Positions 26,179 through 34,766 of a stretch of DNA of 64,000 bases are shown piece after piece. Source of the stretch: CAYFRC01 sp050946115 (GTDB taxonomy: Bacteria; Bacillota; Clostridia; Christensenellales; Aristaeellaceae); the NCBI GenBank assembly GCA_050946115.1, contig JBMNUF010000004.1, forward strand, positions 62,001 to 126,000. Direction: 5' to 3'. The notes under the pieces are model-generated. The model searched no databases. It was not told where the DNA came from and was given only the letters and a program-made list of their open reading frames with translations. Position numbers and translations under genes: made by a program. Numbering within the stretch: position 1 is the stretch's first letter; the number at the start of each line of letters is the position of its first letter.

Positions 26179-26826
26179 ATGAAGAACATTTTATTGGTCG
26201 GCGTGGGACATTTCGGATTCAATATCGCCGTGCAACTGGCGCAACTCGGCCATGAGGTCATGGCGGTGGATGAGGATGAAGCGCGCATCAACGAGGTCAT
26301 GCCGTACGTGACGAATGCGCAGATCGGCGACAGCACCAACGAGGAGTTTCTGCGCTCGCTCGGCGTCGGAAATTTCGACGTGTGCATCGTCGCGATCAGC
26401 GGCAGCTTCCAAAACTCGCTGGAGACGACATCGCTGCTCAAGGAGCTGGGTGCAAAGTGCGTCGTAGCCCGCGCACAGCGCGACGTGCAGGAAAAGTTCC
26501 TGCTGCGAAACGGCGCGGATTATGTGATCTACCCGGAAAAGCAGGTCGCGAAGTGGGCGGCAATTCGCTTCACCGCCGATCACATCTTCGACTACATAGA
26601 GATCGACGACCAGAACGCCATCGTCGAAGCGCAGGTGCCGGAAGCGTGGGCAGGCAAGAGCATCGGCGAACTCGACGTGCGCAAGAAATTCGGCGTAAAC
26701 ATCCTCGGCATCAAGCGCGCGGGAAAGACGAATGCGACGATCACGCCGGAAACGGTGTTGACAAAGGACGGGATGATTCTGGCCTTTGGAGAGCACAAGG
26801 CGCTGCAAAAGTGTTTTCGGTTCTGA
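26179..26826 (+). CDS. ktrA: Potassium uptake regulatory subunit KtrA/TrkA (RCK)
   Basis: Cytosolic gating ring protein, 215 residues. An N-terminal Rossmann RCK_N domain opens with LLVGVGHFGFNIAVQLAQLG and includes a QIGDSTNEEFL strand end; a C-terminal RCK_C domain follows (VPEAWAGKSIGELDVRKKFG). GGAG ribosome site and 13-base spacing from ktrB indicate one operon. Confidence 0.95.
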   Translation: MKNILLVGVGHFGFNIAVQLAQLGHEVMAVDEDEARINEVMPYVTNAQIGDSTNEEFLRSLGVGNFDVCIVAISGSFQNSLETTSLLKELGAKCVVARAQRDVQEKFLLRNGADYVIYPEKQVAKWAAIRFTADHIFDYIEIDDQNAIVEAQVPEAWAGKSIGELDVRKKFGVNILGIKRAGKTNATITPETVLTKDGMILAFGEHKALQKCFRF

Positions 26827-26844
26827 TTTCTTCGGGAAATGCAC

Positions 26845-26885
26845 AAAAAGCGCGGAGGACATGCACGTGCCCTCCGCGCTTTTTT
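26845..26885 (+). terminator. Terminator of ktrAB
   Basis: Stem AGCGCGGAGG with CCTCCGCGCT (26849-26858 and 26871-26880), flanked by AAAAA and TTTTT, so it can act in both directions. Confidence 0.9.
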
Positions 26886-26968
26886 GTCGGGTTTGCCTGT
26901 GGCATATCGGCGCTGTTTGTGTTATACTATTTACGGAGAGAAAGGGAAGTACCCATGGAAGCGGGGGG

Positions 26969-27412
26969 ATGCGCTTGAAAACGGCGATCGTGTACTATTC
27001 CAGGCACCACGGAAATACCAAAAAGCTGGTGGATGCCATCGCGGCGGAGAACGATGTGCATCCGATCGATGTGACGGCGCGGCAAACGGCGGATCTGACG
27101 CAATACGACCGCATCGGCTTTGCATCCGGCATATACTACGGCAGCTTTGCAAAGCAGGTTCTGGCATTTGCGCGGGAGTGCCTGCCGGAAAAGAAGGACG
27201 TGTTCTTTCTCCAAACCTACGGCGTTTACCGCAAGGGATATCTCGATGCCATCCGCAGCATTGCTCGGGAAAAGGGCTGCAAAGAACTGGGCGCATACGG
27301 GTGCCCGGGCTTTGACACCTTCGGCCCGTTCAAGCTGATCGGCGGCGTCGCGAAGGGGCACCCGACGGAACAGGAAATCAAAAACGCGGCGGAGTTTTAC
27401 CGCCACTTATGA
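26969..27412 (+). CDS. Flavodoxin-domain protein
   Basis: 147-residue flavin mononucleotide-binding electron carrier type. FMN phosphate loop is YYSRHHGNTKKL near residues 8-19; GIYYGSFAKQ lies near the isoalloxazine-binding strand. Start ATG 26969 or TTG 26975, both after a GGGGGG run; the family N-terminus (KTAIVYYS) fits either. It begins a cluster of small redox genes. Confidence 0.85.
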   Translation: MRLKTAIVYYSRHHGNTKKLVDAIAAENDVHPIDVTARQTADLTQYDRIGFASGIYYGSFAKQVLAFARECLPEKKDVFFLQTYGVYRKGYLDAIRSIAREKGCKELGAYGCPGFDTFGPFKLIGGVAKGHPTEQEIKNAAEFYRHL

Positions 27413-27424
27413 GGAGGTATCGGC

Positions 27425-27952
27425 ATGGATTTTAAGGAACTCATTTTCGCCCGCAGAAGCGTAAGAAACTATACATCCGCGGTCCCGCATGAGGACTTGG
27501 TGTCGATCCTGAAAGCGGCGCAGCAGGCGCCGTCGTGGAAAAACCAGCAGACGTCCCGCTGCTATGCGGTCGAAACGCCGGAAGTGCTTGAGAATCTGCG
27601 CGAGGCGGCGCTCCCGCCCTTCAACGGCAACAACTCGAAAAACGCGACCCTCATCGTGACGACGTTCGTCAGAGACGTTGTCGGCTTTTCGGACGGCGCG
27701 TCCGTCAACGAAGTGGGCAACGGCTGGGGCGCGTACGATTTGGGGCTGCACGACGCCTATTTGGTGCTCGCTGCAAAGGATTTGGGCTATGACACGCTGA
27801 TCATGGGAATCCGCGACGCGGATGCGATTAGAAAAACGCTCGGCATCCCGGAAAACGAGGCGATCATGTCCGTGATCGCCGTGGGAAAGCGCGGCACGGA
27901 GCCCTCCGCAAGGCCCAGGAAAGAACTGGACGAAGTGGTCAAATTCATCTGA
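27425..27952 (+). CDS. Nitroreductase-family FMN oxidoreductase
   Basis: 175 residues. Opens with the classic MDFKELIFARRSVRNY, in which RRSVR contacts FMN, followed by AQQAPSWKNQQTSRCYA, and ends with the GKRGTEPSARPRKELDEVV segment. Such enzymes reduce nitro compounds, flavins or quinones with NAD(P)H. GAGGAGG lies just before the start, 12 bases after the flavodoxin gene, so the two are probably co-transcribed. Confidence 0.92.
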   Translation: MDFKELIFARRSVRNYTSAVPHEDLVSILKAAQQAPSWKNQQTSRCYAVETPEVLENLREAALPPFNGNNSKNATLIVTTFVRDVVGFSDGASVNEVGNGWGAYDLGLHDAYLVLAAKDLGYDTLIMGIRDADAIRKTLGIPENEAIMSVIAVGKRGTEPSARPRKELDEVVKFI

Positions 27953-27994
27953 TGATGTTGAAGGCGATTCTGTAAGACAAAGGAGATGGGGAAA

Positions 27995-28465
27995 GTGAAA
28001 GCGCTCGTTGCATATTTCTCCGCGAGCGGCGTGACCGCAAAGATCGCATCTCGCCTCGCGGAGGCGATCGGCGTCCCGTTGTACGAGATCAAGCCCGCCG
28101 TCCCATACACGAGCGCCGACTTGGATTGGAGGAACAAACAGTCCCGCTCCAGTGTGGAAATGCGGGACAAGTCGTGCCGCCCGGCGCTTGCGGATACGTC
28201 TGCGCCCGTTGCGGACGCGGACGTGGTGTTCGTGGGCTATCCCGTGTGGTGGTACCGCGAGCCCTCTATTATCGACAGCTTTCTCTCCGCATACGACTTT
28301 GCGGGCAAGAAAATCGTGCTGTTTGCGACCTCCGGCAGCAGCGGCATCGGCGACGAAGCGCCCGCCCGTGCGGCGGAGATCGCCAAAACAACGGTGTCCG
28401 GCGCGAAGCGCTTCGTCGCGGGCGCAACCGCACAGGAGCTGAAGGCGTGGGCGGAACGGTTTTGA
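27995..28465 (+). CDS. Flavodoxin (flavodoxin_4 family)
   Basis: 156 residues. FMN loop YFSASGVTAKIA at the N-terminus; DVVFVGYPVWWYREPSII is the family's flavin-stacking strand; ATSGSSGIGD near residue 110. I choose GTG 27995, nine bases after AGGAG; the ATG at 27986 is directly next to the ribosome site and too close. Second flavodoxin of the cluster and only distantly related to the first. Confidence 0.88.
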   Translation: MKALVAYFSASGVTAKIASRLAEAIGVPLYEIKPAVPYTSADLDWRNKQSRSSVEMRDKSCRPALADTSAPVADADVVFVGYPVWWYREPSIIDSFLSAYDFAGKKIVLFATSGSSGIGDEAPARAAEIAKTTVSGAKRFVAGATAQELKAWAERF

Positions 28466-28466
28466 A

Positions 28467-29111
28467 GTGAAGATCGGGATTCTGTCGGACACGCACGGCC
28501 TCCTTCGCCCTGCAGTGGTGGACGCGCTGCAGGGCTGCGACCGCATTCTGCACGGCGGCGACATCGGAAGCGGGGAGGTTTTGGATCGCCTGCGGGAGAT
28601 CGCGCCCGTTTTTGCCGTTCGCGGAAACGCGGACAAAGAGTGGGCGGAGCATCTGCCGCCCTTTCTCGATACGCAAATAGGCGGCCTGCGCATCTACATG
28701 ACCCACAAAAAGAAGGATTTGCCCGAAAACCTGCGCGCCTACGACGTGGCGGTTTACGGGCATTCCCATCAGTATGCCGCAGGGTATGCGGGTGCCACAC
28801 TGCTTTTGAACCCGGGCAGCTGCGGGCCGCGCAGGTTTCGGCTTCCCAATACGATGGCGATATTGCACCTTGACGGGGGCAATATAACCGTCCAAAGGGT
28901 CGACATTTCTTCCGCACCTGCGGAGCCTGCCCCCGACGATTTCCGCAAACAGGTCGAAACGGTGATTCGCGAAACGCAAAAGGGGCGCACGATCGAATCC
29001 ATCGCCCGAAAGTATGGGCTGAACGAGGCGCTGGTCGGGCAAATTGTTCGGCTGTACGTCACGCATCCCGGGGTTACTGCGGACGGGATTTTGACGAAAA
29101 TGGGTTTGTGA
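28467..29111 (+). CDS. YfcE/MJ0936-type metallophosphoesterase with C-terminal helical extension
   Basis: Phosphodiesterase-type enzyme. Metal ligands seen in GILSDTHG, LHGGDIGSG, VRGNADKE, THKKK and YGHSHQYA. The catalytic domain ends near residue 150; an extra segment of about 55 residues follows, including GRTIESIARKYGLNEALVGQ, which looks like a helix-turn-helix. Most family members lack this. GTG start; one base separates it from the upstream stop. Confidence 0.87.
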   Translation: MKIGILSDTHGLLRPAVVDALQGCDRILHGGDIGSGEVLDRLREIAPVFAVRGNADKEWAEHLPPFLDTQIGGLRIYMTHKKKDLPENLRAYDVAVYGHSHQYAAGYAGATLLLNPGSCGPRRFRLPNTMAILHLDGGNITVQRVDISSAPAEPAPDDFRKQVETVIRETQKGRTIESIARKYGLNEALVGQIVRLYVTHPGVTADGILTKMGL

Positions 29112-29119
29112 GGTGAAAT

Positions 29120-29722
29120 ATGGGCGGCAGCGATTGGGGCTTGGCCTCCGAAATGATGAAAACATACCACGATACCGTGTGGGGCGTTCCGGTGCATGAC
29201 GATAAGAAAATGTTTGAACATCTCATGCTGGAGGCGCTGCAGTGCGGGCTTTCGTGGAGCCTGATCCTCAAAAAGCAGGAGATTTTCCGCGCCTGCTTTG
29301 ACGGCTTTGATTACGACAAGGTCGCCGCCTATACGGAGGCGGATGTGGAGCGCATTTTCAATGCAAACGGCATGATTCGCTGCCGAAGGAAGATCGAGGC
29401 GGTCATCCACAACGCCCGCTGCTTTCAGCGGATTCGCGCGGAGCACGGCAGCTTCTGCGCGTGGCTCTGGGCGCATACGGGTGGGAAAACCGTACTGTAT
29501 GCGGGGCATGAAGCGGGCGATATCCCCGCGAGCAACGGCCTTTCGGACGAAATCGCAAAAAAGCTTAAGGCGTACGGCTTCAAGTATCTGGGCGCGGTGA
29601 CGGTGTATTCGCACCTGCAGGCGTGCGGCCTCATCAACGACCACGCAGCGGACTGCCCCCGCTATTTGGAGATCAACGAACACAATCCCACCGTGCGGAA
29701 ACCGCGCTATTTGGAAAAATGA
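29120..29722 (+). CDS. tag: DNA-3-methyladenine glycosylase I, zinc site altered
   Basis: Base-excision repair enzyme that removes 3-methyladenine. The family core is clear: TYHDTVWGVPVHDDKKMFEH, ALQCGLSWSLILKKQEIFR, and C-terminal NDHAADCPRY. In the E. coli enzyme zinc is held by Cys4, His17, His175 and Cys179; here His17, the C-terminal His and Cys are kept but the N-terminal Cys is replaced (MGGSDWG). 200 residues. Ribosome site AGGTG is modest. Confidence 0.93.
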   Translation: MGGSDWGLASEMMKTYHDTVWGVPVHDDKKMFEHLMLEALQCGLSWSLILKKQEIFRACFDGFDYDKVAAYTEADVERIFNANGMIRCRRKIEAVIHNARCFQRIRAEHGSFCAWLWAHTGGKTVLYAGHEAGDIPASNGLSDEIAKKLKAYGFKYLGAVTVYSHLQACGLINDHAADCPRYLEINEHNPTVRKPRYLEK

Positions 29723-30126
29723 ACAGACAGGAATTGATCGGGCACATCTCGGATATCTACGGTGCGGAGCCGGACTATCCGTTTCCGCAGGACGACGAAA
29801 CCTGCGTCTTTCGCCACGGCGACAACCGCAAATGGTTTGCGATCGTCATGCACATCCCGTACAGGACGCTCGGCATGGCGCGGGGCGGCGATACGTGGAT
29901 CGTGAACGTCAAGTGCGATCCGCTCGCGGTCGGCTCTTTGCGCGGGCAAGTGGGCTTTCGCCCCGCCTACCACATGAACAAGGATAAATGGCTCACGATC
30001 CTCTTGGACGGCTCCGCCGCGCGCGAGGACGTCACGGCGCTTGTGGCGATGAGCTACGACCTTACAGCCGCAAAAAGGCGCACCACCAAGCGGAAAGGAG
30101 ATGCGCTGCATGACGATTTATATTGA
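29719..30126 (+). CDS. MmcQ/YjbR-family DNA-binding protein
   Basis: 135-residue conserved protein of the YjbR fold; role in cells not established. Features: YPFPQDDETCVFRHGDNRKWFA, then VNVKCDPLAVGSLRGQVG, FRPAYHMNKDKWLTILLDG. ATG overlaps the tag stop by 4 bases. Confidence 0.85.
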   Translation: MNRQELIGHISDIYGAEPDYPFPQDDETCVFRHGDNRKWFAIVMHIPYRTLGMARGGDTWIVNVKCDPLAVGSLRGQVGFRPAYHMNKDKWLTILLDGSAAREDVTALVAMSYDLTAAKRRTTKRKGDALHDDLY

Positions 30127-30556
30127 CGCGGATGCCTGCCCCGTCACCCGCATCGCGGAGGACATCGCGAAGCGCTACGGCGTTCCCGTAACGCTGCTTT
30201 GCGACATGAACCACGTTCTCTCGTCCGAGTACAGTACGATCAAAATCATCGGCGCAGGGGCGGATGCGGTGGACATCGCACTGATTAACCTCTGCCGGCA
30301 CGGGGACGTCGTCATCACGCAGGATTACGGCGTCGCGGCGCTCGCGCTGGGCAAGGGCGCGCGCGCAATCCACCAGAGCGGGAAACGGTTCACGGACGAA
30401 AACATCGAGGGGCTTTTGATGGAGCGGCACCTTGCGCGCAAAGCGCGCCGCAGCGGCAGGGCGCATCTGAAGGGCCCCGCCAAGCGCACACAGGAGGACG
30501 ACGAACGCTTCGCGCGGAGCTTCGAGCATTTGCTGCAAGAGGCGCTTCGCGAATAA
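30110..30556 (+). CDS. YaiI/YqxD-family protein (UPF0178)
   Basis: 148 residues. Opens with TIYIDADACPV, the conserved acidic motif of this PIN-like family, with DVVITQDYGVAALALGKGA later. Function not known; a nuclease-like fold is suggested by family. Start at 30110 follows AAAGGAG by nine bases and overlaps the upstream gene by 17 bases. Last gene of the plus-strand run that begins at 26969. Confidence 0.87.
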   Translation: MTIYIDADACPVTRIAEDIAKRYGVPVTLLCDMNHVLSSEYSTIKIIGAGADAVDIALINLCRHGDVVITQDYGVAALALGKGARAIHQSGKRFTDENIEGLLMERHLARKARRSGRAHLKGPAKRTQEDDERFARSFEHLLQEALRE

Positions 30557-30568
30557 AACCGCGAGAGT

Positions 30569-31354
30569 TTATCCCAGCGCCACGTCCAGCGCCATCATAA
30601 TGGTAAACCCCGCGGAGAACGCCAGAACGCCGATGTTGGAGTGCTCCCCCGCGGACATTTCCGGGATCAGCTCCTCCACGACCACGTAGAACATGGCGCC
30701 CGCGGCGAACGACAGCAGATACGGCATCGCCGGAACGACCATCTCTGCGGCGAGCAGCGTCAGCGCGCCGAATACGAGTTCCACCGCGCCGGTCATGGTG
30801 CCGAGCCAAAATGCGCTGCGCCTGCTCTTTCCCTCCGCATACAGCGGCATGGAGATGATCGCGCCCTCCGGGAAGTTCTGAAGCGCGATGCCGAGCGCCA
30901 AGGCCAGCGCCCCTCCGGCGGTAATGCTGCCGGCGCCGCTGAGAAGCCCCGCGTAGACCACGCCGACCGCCATGCCCTCCGGGATGTTGTGCAGCGTCAC
31001 CGCGAGCACCATCATCGTCGTTCGCGAAAGGCTGCTTTTCGGTCCCTCTACCTGGTTCGCGCTTCTGTGCAGGTGCGGAATGATGTGATCCAGCAAAAGC
31101 AGGAACAATATGCCGACCCAAAATCCGACAAATGCCGGGGCGAACGCCCATTTCCCCATGCTGGCGGAGAGGTCCATCGCCGGGATGATCAGGCTCCAGA
31201 TCGACGCGGCGACCATCACCCCCGCCGCAAAGCCGTTTAACGTCCGCTGAACTCCGATACTCAGGTCTTTCCGCAGAAAGAACACGCACGCCGACCCTGC
31301 AGTCGTTCCGATGAAGGGAATCAAAAGCCCTGAGATAATCATTTTCGCATCCAT
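30569..31354 (-). CDS. ZIP-family divalent metal transporter, copy 1
   Basis: Imports Zn2+ or related metals across the cytoplasmic membrane. 261 residues with eight-helix ZIP pattern; metal motifs VTLHNIPEGMAVG in helix 4 and LQNFPEGAIIS in helix 5 are complete, as is VVVEELIPE later. A His-containing loop LDHIIPHLHRSANQ lies between helices 3 and 4. Start after AGGAAGGAG. By my alignment it differs from copy 2 at about 33 of 261 positions. Confidence 0.93.
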   Translation of the reverse strand: MDAKMIISGLLIPFIGTTAGSACVFFLRKDLSIGVQRTLNGFAAGVMVAASIWSLIIPAMDLSASMGKWAFAPAFVGFWVGILFLLLLDHIIPHLHRSANQVEGPKSSLSRTTMMVLAVTLHNIPEGMAVGVVYAGLLSGAGSITAGGALALALGIALQNFPEGAIISMPLYAEGKSRRSAFWLGTMTGAVELVFGALTLLAAEMVVPAMPYLLSFAAGAMFYVVVEELIPEMSAGEHSNIGVLAFSAGFTIMMALDVALG

Positions 31355-31391
31355 ATACCCCGCTCCTTCCTGTTTGTGAAATATCGCCTTC

Positions 31392-31420
31392 ATTATACCG
31401 ATATCCGCCCGAAAACGCAA
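31392..31420 (-). promoter_or_regulatory. Promoter of ZIP copy 1
   Basis: On the minus strand TTGCGT, 17-base spacer, TATAAT. The spacer (CGGGCGGATATCGG region) closely matches that of copy 2 at 32369-32397. Confidence 0.75.
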
Positions 31421-31483
31421 GCCGCTTCCGAGAGGCTCGTGCCGGGCGGCAGCTTCCTTTTGACGTATGAGAATCCTCCGATT

Positions 31484-31515
31484 AAAAAACGCACCCTCCC
31501 AAGCGGAAGGATGCG
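31484..31515 (-). terminator. Terminator of ZIP copy 2
   Basis: Minus-strand stem CGCATCCTTCC / GGGAGGGTGCG around a GCTT loop, followed by six T residues. It separates the two ZIP genes into independent transcripts. Confidence 0.85.
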
Positions 31516-31532
31516 TCTGTTTGGCGTCTAAA

Positions 31533-32318
31533 TTATCCCAGCGCCACTTCCAGCGCCATCATCAGGGTGAACCCGGCAGCGAACGCGAGAACGCCGATGT
31601 TGGAATGCTTCCCCGCGCACATTTCCGGGATCAGCTCCTCCACGACCACGTAGAACATGGCGCCCGCGGCGAACGACAGCAGATACGGCATCGCGGGAAC
31701 GACCATTTCTGCGGCGAGCACGGTCAGCGCGCCGAACAGGAGTTCCACCGCACCGGTCATGGTGCCGAGCCAAAACGCGCGGCACCTGCTCTTCCCCTCC
31801 GCGCGCATCGGCATGGAGATGATCGCGCCCTCCGGGAAGTTCTGGATGGCGATGCCGAGCGCAAGGGACAGCGCGCCACCCACGGTGATGCTGTCCGGGT
31901 TGTGGAAAAGCCCGGCGTAGACCACGCCGACCGTCATGCCCTCGGGGATGTTGTGCAGCGTCACCGCGAGCACCATCATCGCCGTTCGCGAAAGGCGGCT
32001 TTTTGGCCCCTCCACCTGGTTCGCACTTCTGTGAAGGTGCGGGATGATGTGATCCAGCAGGAGCAGGAACAATATGCCGACCCAGAACCCGACAAACGCC
32101 GGGGCAAACGCCCATTTCCCCATATCGGATGACAGATCGATCGCGGGGACGATCAGGCTCCAGATCGATGCGGCGACCATCACCCCCGCAGCAAAGCCGT
32201 TCAGCGCCCGCTGCACCCCGCGACTGAGCTCTTTCCGCAAAAAAAATACGCATGCCGATCCGGCAGTCGTTCCGATGAAGGGAATCAAAAGCCCTATGAT
32301 AAGCAGCTTCGCATCCAA
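31533..32318 (-). CDS. ZIP-family divalent metal transporter, copy 2
   Basis: Tandem paralogue of the gene at 30569, same 261 length, with the same metal motifs (VTLHNIPEGMTVG, IQNFPEGAIIS). Most changes cluster in the loop after helix 4 (GLFHNPDSITVGG) and around MPMRAEGKSRCR. The start is best placed at TTG 32318, nine bases after AAGGAGGA; the position matches the ATG of copy 1. The duplication covers gene, ribosome site and promoter. Confidence 0.92.
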   Translation of the reverse strand: MDAKLLIIGLLIPFIGTTAGSACVFFLRKELSRGVQRALNGFAAGVMVAASIWSLIVPAIDLSSDMGKWAFAPAFVGFWVGILFLLLLDHIIPHLHRSANQVEGPKSRLSRTAMMVLAVTLHNIPEGMTVGVVYAGLFHNPDSITVGGALSLALGIAIQNFPEGAIISMPMRAEGKSRCRAFWLGTMTGAVELLFGALTVLAAEMVVPAMPYLLSFAAGAMFYVVVEELIPEMCAGKHSNIGVLAFAAGFTLMMALEVALG

Positions 32319-32368
32319 TCGCCCCAGTCCTCCTTGCTCGTGGGATTTCGCCTTGCACACCGATATGT

Positions 32369-32397
32369 ATTATACCGATATCCGCCCCGAAATGCAA
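32369..32397 (-). promoter_or_regulatory. Promoter of ZIP copy 2
   Basis: Minus strand TTGCAT, 17-base spacer, TATAAT; spacer nearly identical to copy 1. Confidence 0.75.
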
Positions 32398-32458
32398 GGC
32401 GTTCTCAAATGTTTACGAAAACTGCCCGTTCGCCATAGATAAATTTGTCTGTCGCATC

Positions 32459-32487
32459 TTGCGGTCGCACGGCGCGGATGGTATACT
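32459..32487 (+). promoter_or_regulatory. Promoter of the ferritin gene
   Basis: TTGCGG, 17-base spacer, TATACT, 75 bases before the ferritin start and divergent from ZIP copy 2. Confidence 0.65.
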
Positions 32488-32561
32488 GTCCGCGTAGGTC
32501 GATAACAAGAGTCGGGCAGATACTGCTGCCCGGGACAAACGCACGGAAGGAGATTTTGCAT

Positions 32562-33074
32562 ATGCTCGACAAAAAAGTATCGGAACTTATCATCACGCAG
32601 ATTAACAAGGAATTCTACTCGGCATACCTGTATTTGGATTTCGCAAATTTCTATCACGACCTCGGGCTGGACGGCTTCGCCCATTGGTTCGAGGTGCAGG
32701 CGCAGGAGGAGCGGGATCACGCGATGCTCATGCGCACCTACCTTTTCAACAACGGAGAGAGGGTGCACTTTTCGGAGATCGCCAAACCCGACATGGTCTG
32801 CGAAAAGCCGGAGGATCCCCTGCATTTCGCATTGGAGCACGAGCGGTATGTCACCTCCCTGATCCACGGAATCTATAAAGCCGCCGGCAAGGCGGACGAT
32901 TTCCGCACGATGCAGTTCTTCGACTGGTTCGTAAAGGAGCAGGGCGAGGAAGAAAAGACCGCCGAAGACCTCGTGAAGAAATTCGAGCTCTACGGCAAAG
33001 ACCCAAGGGGGCTGTATGCCTTAAATCAGGAACTGCTCGCGCGCGTATATGCCGCGCCGTCGCTGGTTCCGTAA
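32562..33074 (+). CDS. ftn: Non-heme ferritin
   Basis: Iron-storage protein that oxidises Fe2+ and stores it in a 24-mer cage. 170 residues. Ferroxidase ligands are visible: Glu in NKEFYSAYLYLD near residue 17, QAQEERDHAM with Glu50/His53, the Glu in LEHERYVTS near 94 and QGEEEKTAED near 127. GGAAGG ribosome site. A divergent metal importer next door suggests shared metal handling. Confidence 0.95.
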   Translation: MLDKKVSELIITQINKEFYSAYLYLDFANFYHDLGLDGFAHWFEVQAQEERDHAMLMRTYLFNNGERVHFSEIAKPDMVCEKPEDPLHFALEHERYVTSLIHGIYKAAGKADDFRTMQFFDWFVKEQGEEEKTAEDLVKKFELYGKDPRGLYALNQELLARVYAAPSLVP

Positions 33075-33096
33075 GCGCATTCCGTAGGAACGGCAA

Positions 33097-33140
33097 AGGG
33101 GCTGCGAGGGGGACGGTATCGTCCCTTCGCAGCCCCTGTC
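33097..33140. terminator. Terminator between ferritin and gdhA
   Basis: Long stem AGGGGCTGCGA (33097-33107) with TCGCAGCCCCT (33127-33137) between convergent genes; T-rich sequence follows on the plus side. Confidence 0.8.
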
Positions 33141-33150
33141 TTGTGCGCTT

Positions 33151-34437
33151 TTATGCCCAGCCGCGCAGTTTGACGGTGTTTGCCACGCGGTTGATGGCGA
33201 TGGTGTACGCAGCGTCGCGCATATACAGGTTCTTCGACTTGGCGAGATCGTACACGCCCGCGAACGCCTTGGTCATGGTGTACTTCAATTTGTCCAGCAC
33301 TTCCTCGCGGCTCCAGAAATAGTTCATGTTGCACTGCACCTGCTCGAAGTAGCTGCACGTCACGCCGCCCGCGTTGCACAGGAAGTCGGGCAGCAACATG
33401 ATGCCGCGCTTCCGAATCAGCGGATCGCAGTCGGGCGTGGTGGGGCCGTTCGCGGCTTCGCACAGGATCTTCACGGACTTTGAAATCTGCGGGAACACGG
33501 CGGGCGTGATCTGGTTTTCGAGCGCCGCCGGAATCAGGATGTCCACATCCTGCGACAGCCACGCATCGCCCGGCAGGATTTCATAGCCCAGATTGCGCGC
33601 GCCTTCGACGTTGATGCTGCCGAAGGAGTCCTTGAGGGAGACCAGCTCCAGGACGTTTACGCCGCCCTCTTTTTTGAAGGTGTAGGATTTCTGATCCTTC
33701 TGGTTCCAGCAGGACACGCAAACGATCGTGCCGCCCAGTTCGGTGTACATGCGCGCGACGTATTCGCCGACGTTTCCGAAGCCCTGAAGGCTCGCGGTGG
33801 TGGTTTTGATGTCGATACCCTCGTTTTTCAGCAGTTCGCTCAACACGTAGACCACGCCGTAGCCGGTCGCCTCCGTGCGCCCGAGCGAGCCGCCCATGCC
33901 GACGGGCTTTCCGGTGATCATGCCGGGATAGTGTGCCCCGGCGATGGTTTCATATTCGTCGAGCATCCACAGCATGTGCTGGGCGTTGGTCATCACGTCC
34001 GGCGCGGGCACGTCGCTGTTCGGGCCGAGCTGGCTGAACAGCTGGCGCACGTAGCCGCGGCACAGCCTTTCCTGCTCCGCAAGCGACAGGTCGTGCGGAT
34101 CGCAGACCACGCCGCCCTTGCCGCCGCCCAGCGGGATGTCCACCACGGCGCACTTCCACGTCATCCACATGGACAGTGCGCGCACGGTGTCCGCCGTCTC
34201 GTGCGGGTGGAAGCGGATGCCGCCCTTTGCGGGGCCGCGCGCATCGTTGTGGCGGATGCGGTACGCCTTGAAAACCTTGGTGGAGCCGTCGTCCATCCTG
34301 ACGGGGATGGTGAAATGGAACTCCTTCATGGGCTGGCGCAGCAGCTCTCTGACGCCCTCATTCAGCTCCAACTGCTCCGCCACGCGGTCGAATTGCGCCT
34401 GCGCGTTTTCATAGGGATTGTACTTTGTATCGGACAT
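33151..34437 (-). CDS. gdhA: Glutamate dehydrogenase (Glu/Leu/Phe/Val dehydrogenase family)
   Basis: Interconverts glutamate with 2-oxoglutarate and ammonia using NAD(P). 428 residues. Catalytic segment VDIPLGGGKGGVVCDP with the active Lys, earlier KGGIRFHP substrate site, NSDVPAPDVMT, and the Rossmann motif LQGFGNVGEYVA near residue 225. Single-gene unit with its own promoter at 34505-34533. Confidence 0.96.
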   Translation of the reverse strand: MSDTKYNPYENAQAQFDRVAEQLELNEGVRELLRQPMKEFHFTIPVRMDDGSTKVFKAYRIRHNDARGPAKGGIRFHPHETADTVRALSMWMTWKCAVVDIPLGGGKGGVVCDPHDLSLAEQERLCRGYVRQLFSQLGPNSDVPAPDVMTNAQHMLWMLDEYETIAGAHYPGMITGKPVGMGGSLGRTEATGYGVVYVLSELLKNEGIDIKTTTASLQGFGNVGEYVARMYTELGGTIVCVSCWNQKDQKSYTFKKEGGVNVLELVSLKDSFGSINVEGARNLGYEILPGDAWLSQDVDILIPAALENQITPAVFPQISKSVKILCEAANGPTTPDCDPLIRKRGIMLLPDFLCNAGGVTCSYFEQVQCNMNYFWSREEVLDKLKYTMTKAFAGVYDLAKSKNLYMRDAAYTIAINRVANTVKLRGWA

Positions 34438-34766
34438 AATGGCATGATCCTCCTCTGCGTCATTTTGCGCCGCCGAAGGCGCAGTCTATGCGCGGTTTTC
34501 CATAATTATACGAACAGAGAACGGAAAAGTCAACGGCAAATCGGCGAAAAAAACGTCAAATTTGCAAGTCGAACGAGAAAATCCTGCATGAATTCGGGCG
34601 CCATGCGATTGTCATGGCGCGTTTATGCAAAACGAAACGGAGAAACCTTGCAGCGAATGTCTTTGCTCGCATCGGCGATTTTGCCGAGCGGAAGCGCTTT
34701 CCGCCTTGACGAAAGGGCGGCGCGGTGCTACAATAATTCCATAAAAATCGCAGGAGGGATTCACCT
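34438..34766. promoter_or_regulatory. Divergent promoter region gdhA / ridA
   Basis: No gene here. Minus-strand promoter for gdhA: TTGACT (34528-34533), 17-base spacer, TATAAT (34505-34510). Plus-strand promoter for the RidA operon: TTGACG at 34706-34711, 17-base spacer, TACAAT at 34729-34734. A GCGCCATG...CATGGCGC inverted repeat at about 34598-34621 lies midway and could be an operator or a small hairpin. Confidence 0.75.

Noticed and set aside
30569..32318. Possibility that the two ZIP genes are an assembly duplicate
   Set aside because: They differ at about 33 residues and have different loops, so they are real paralogues.
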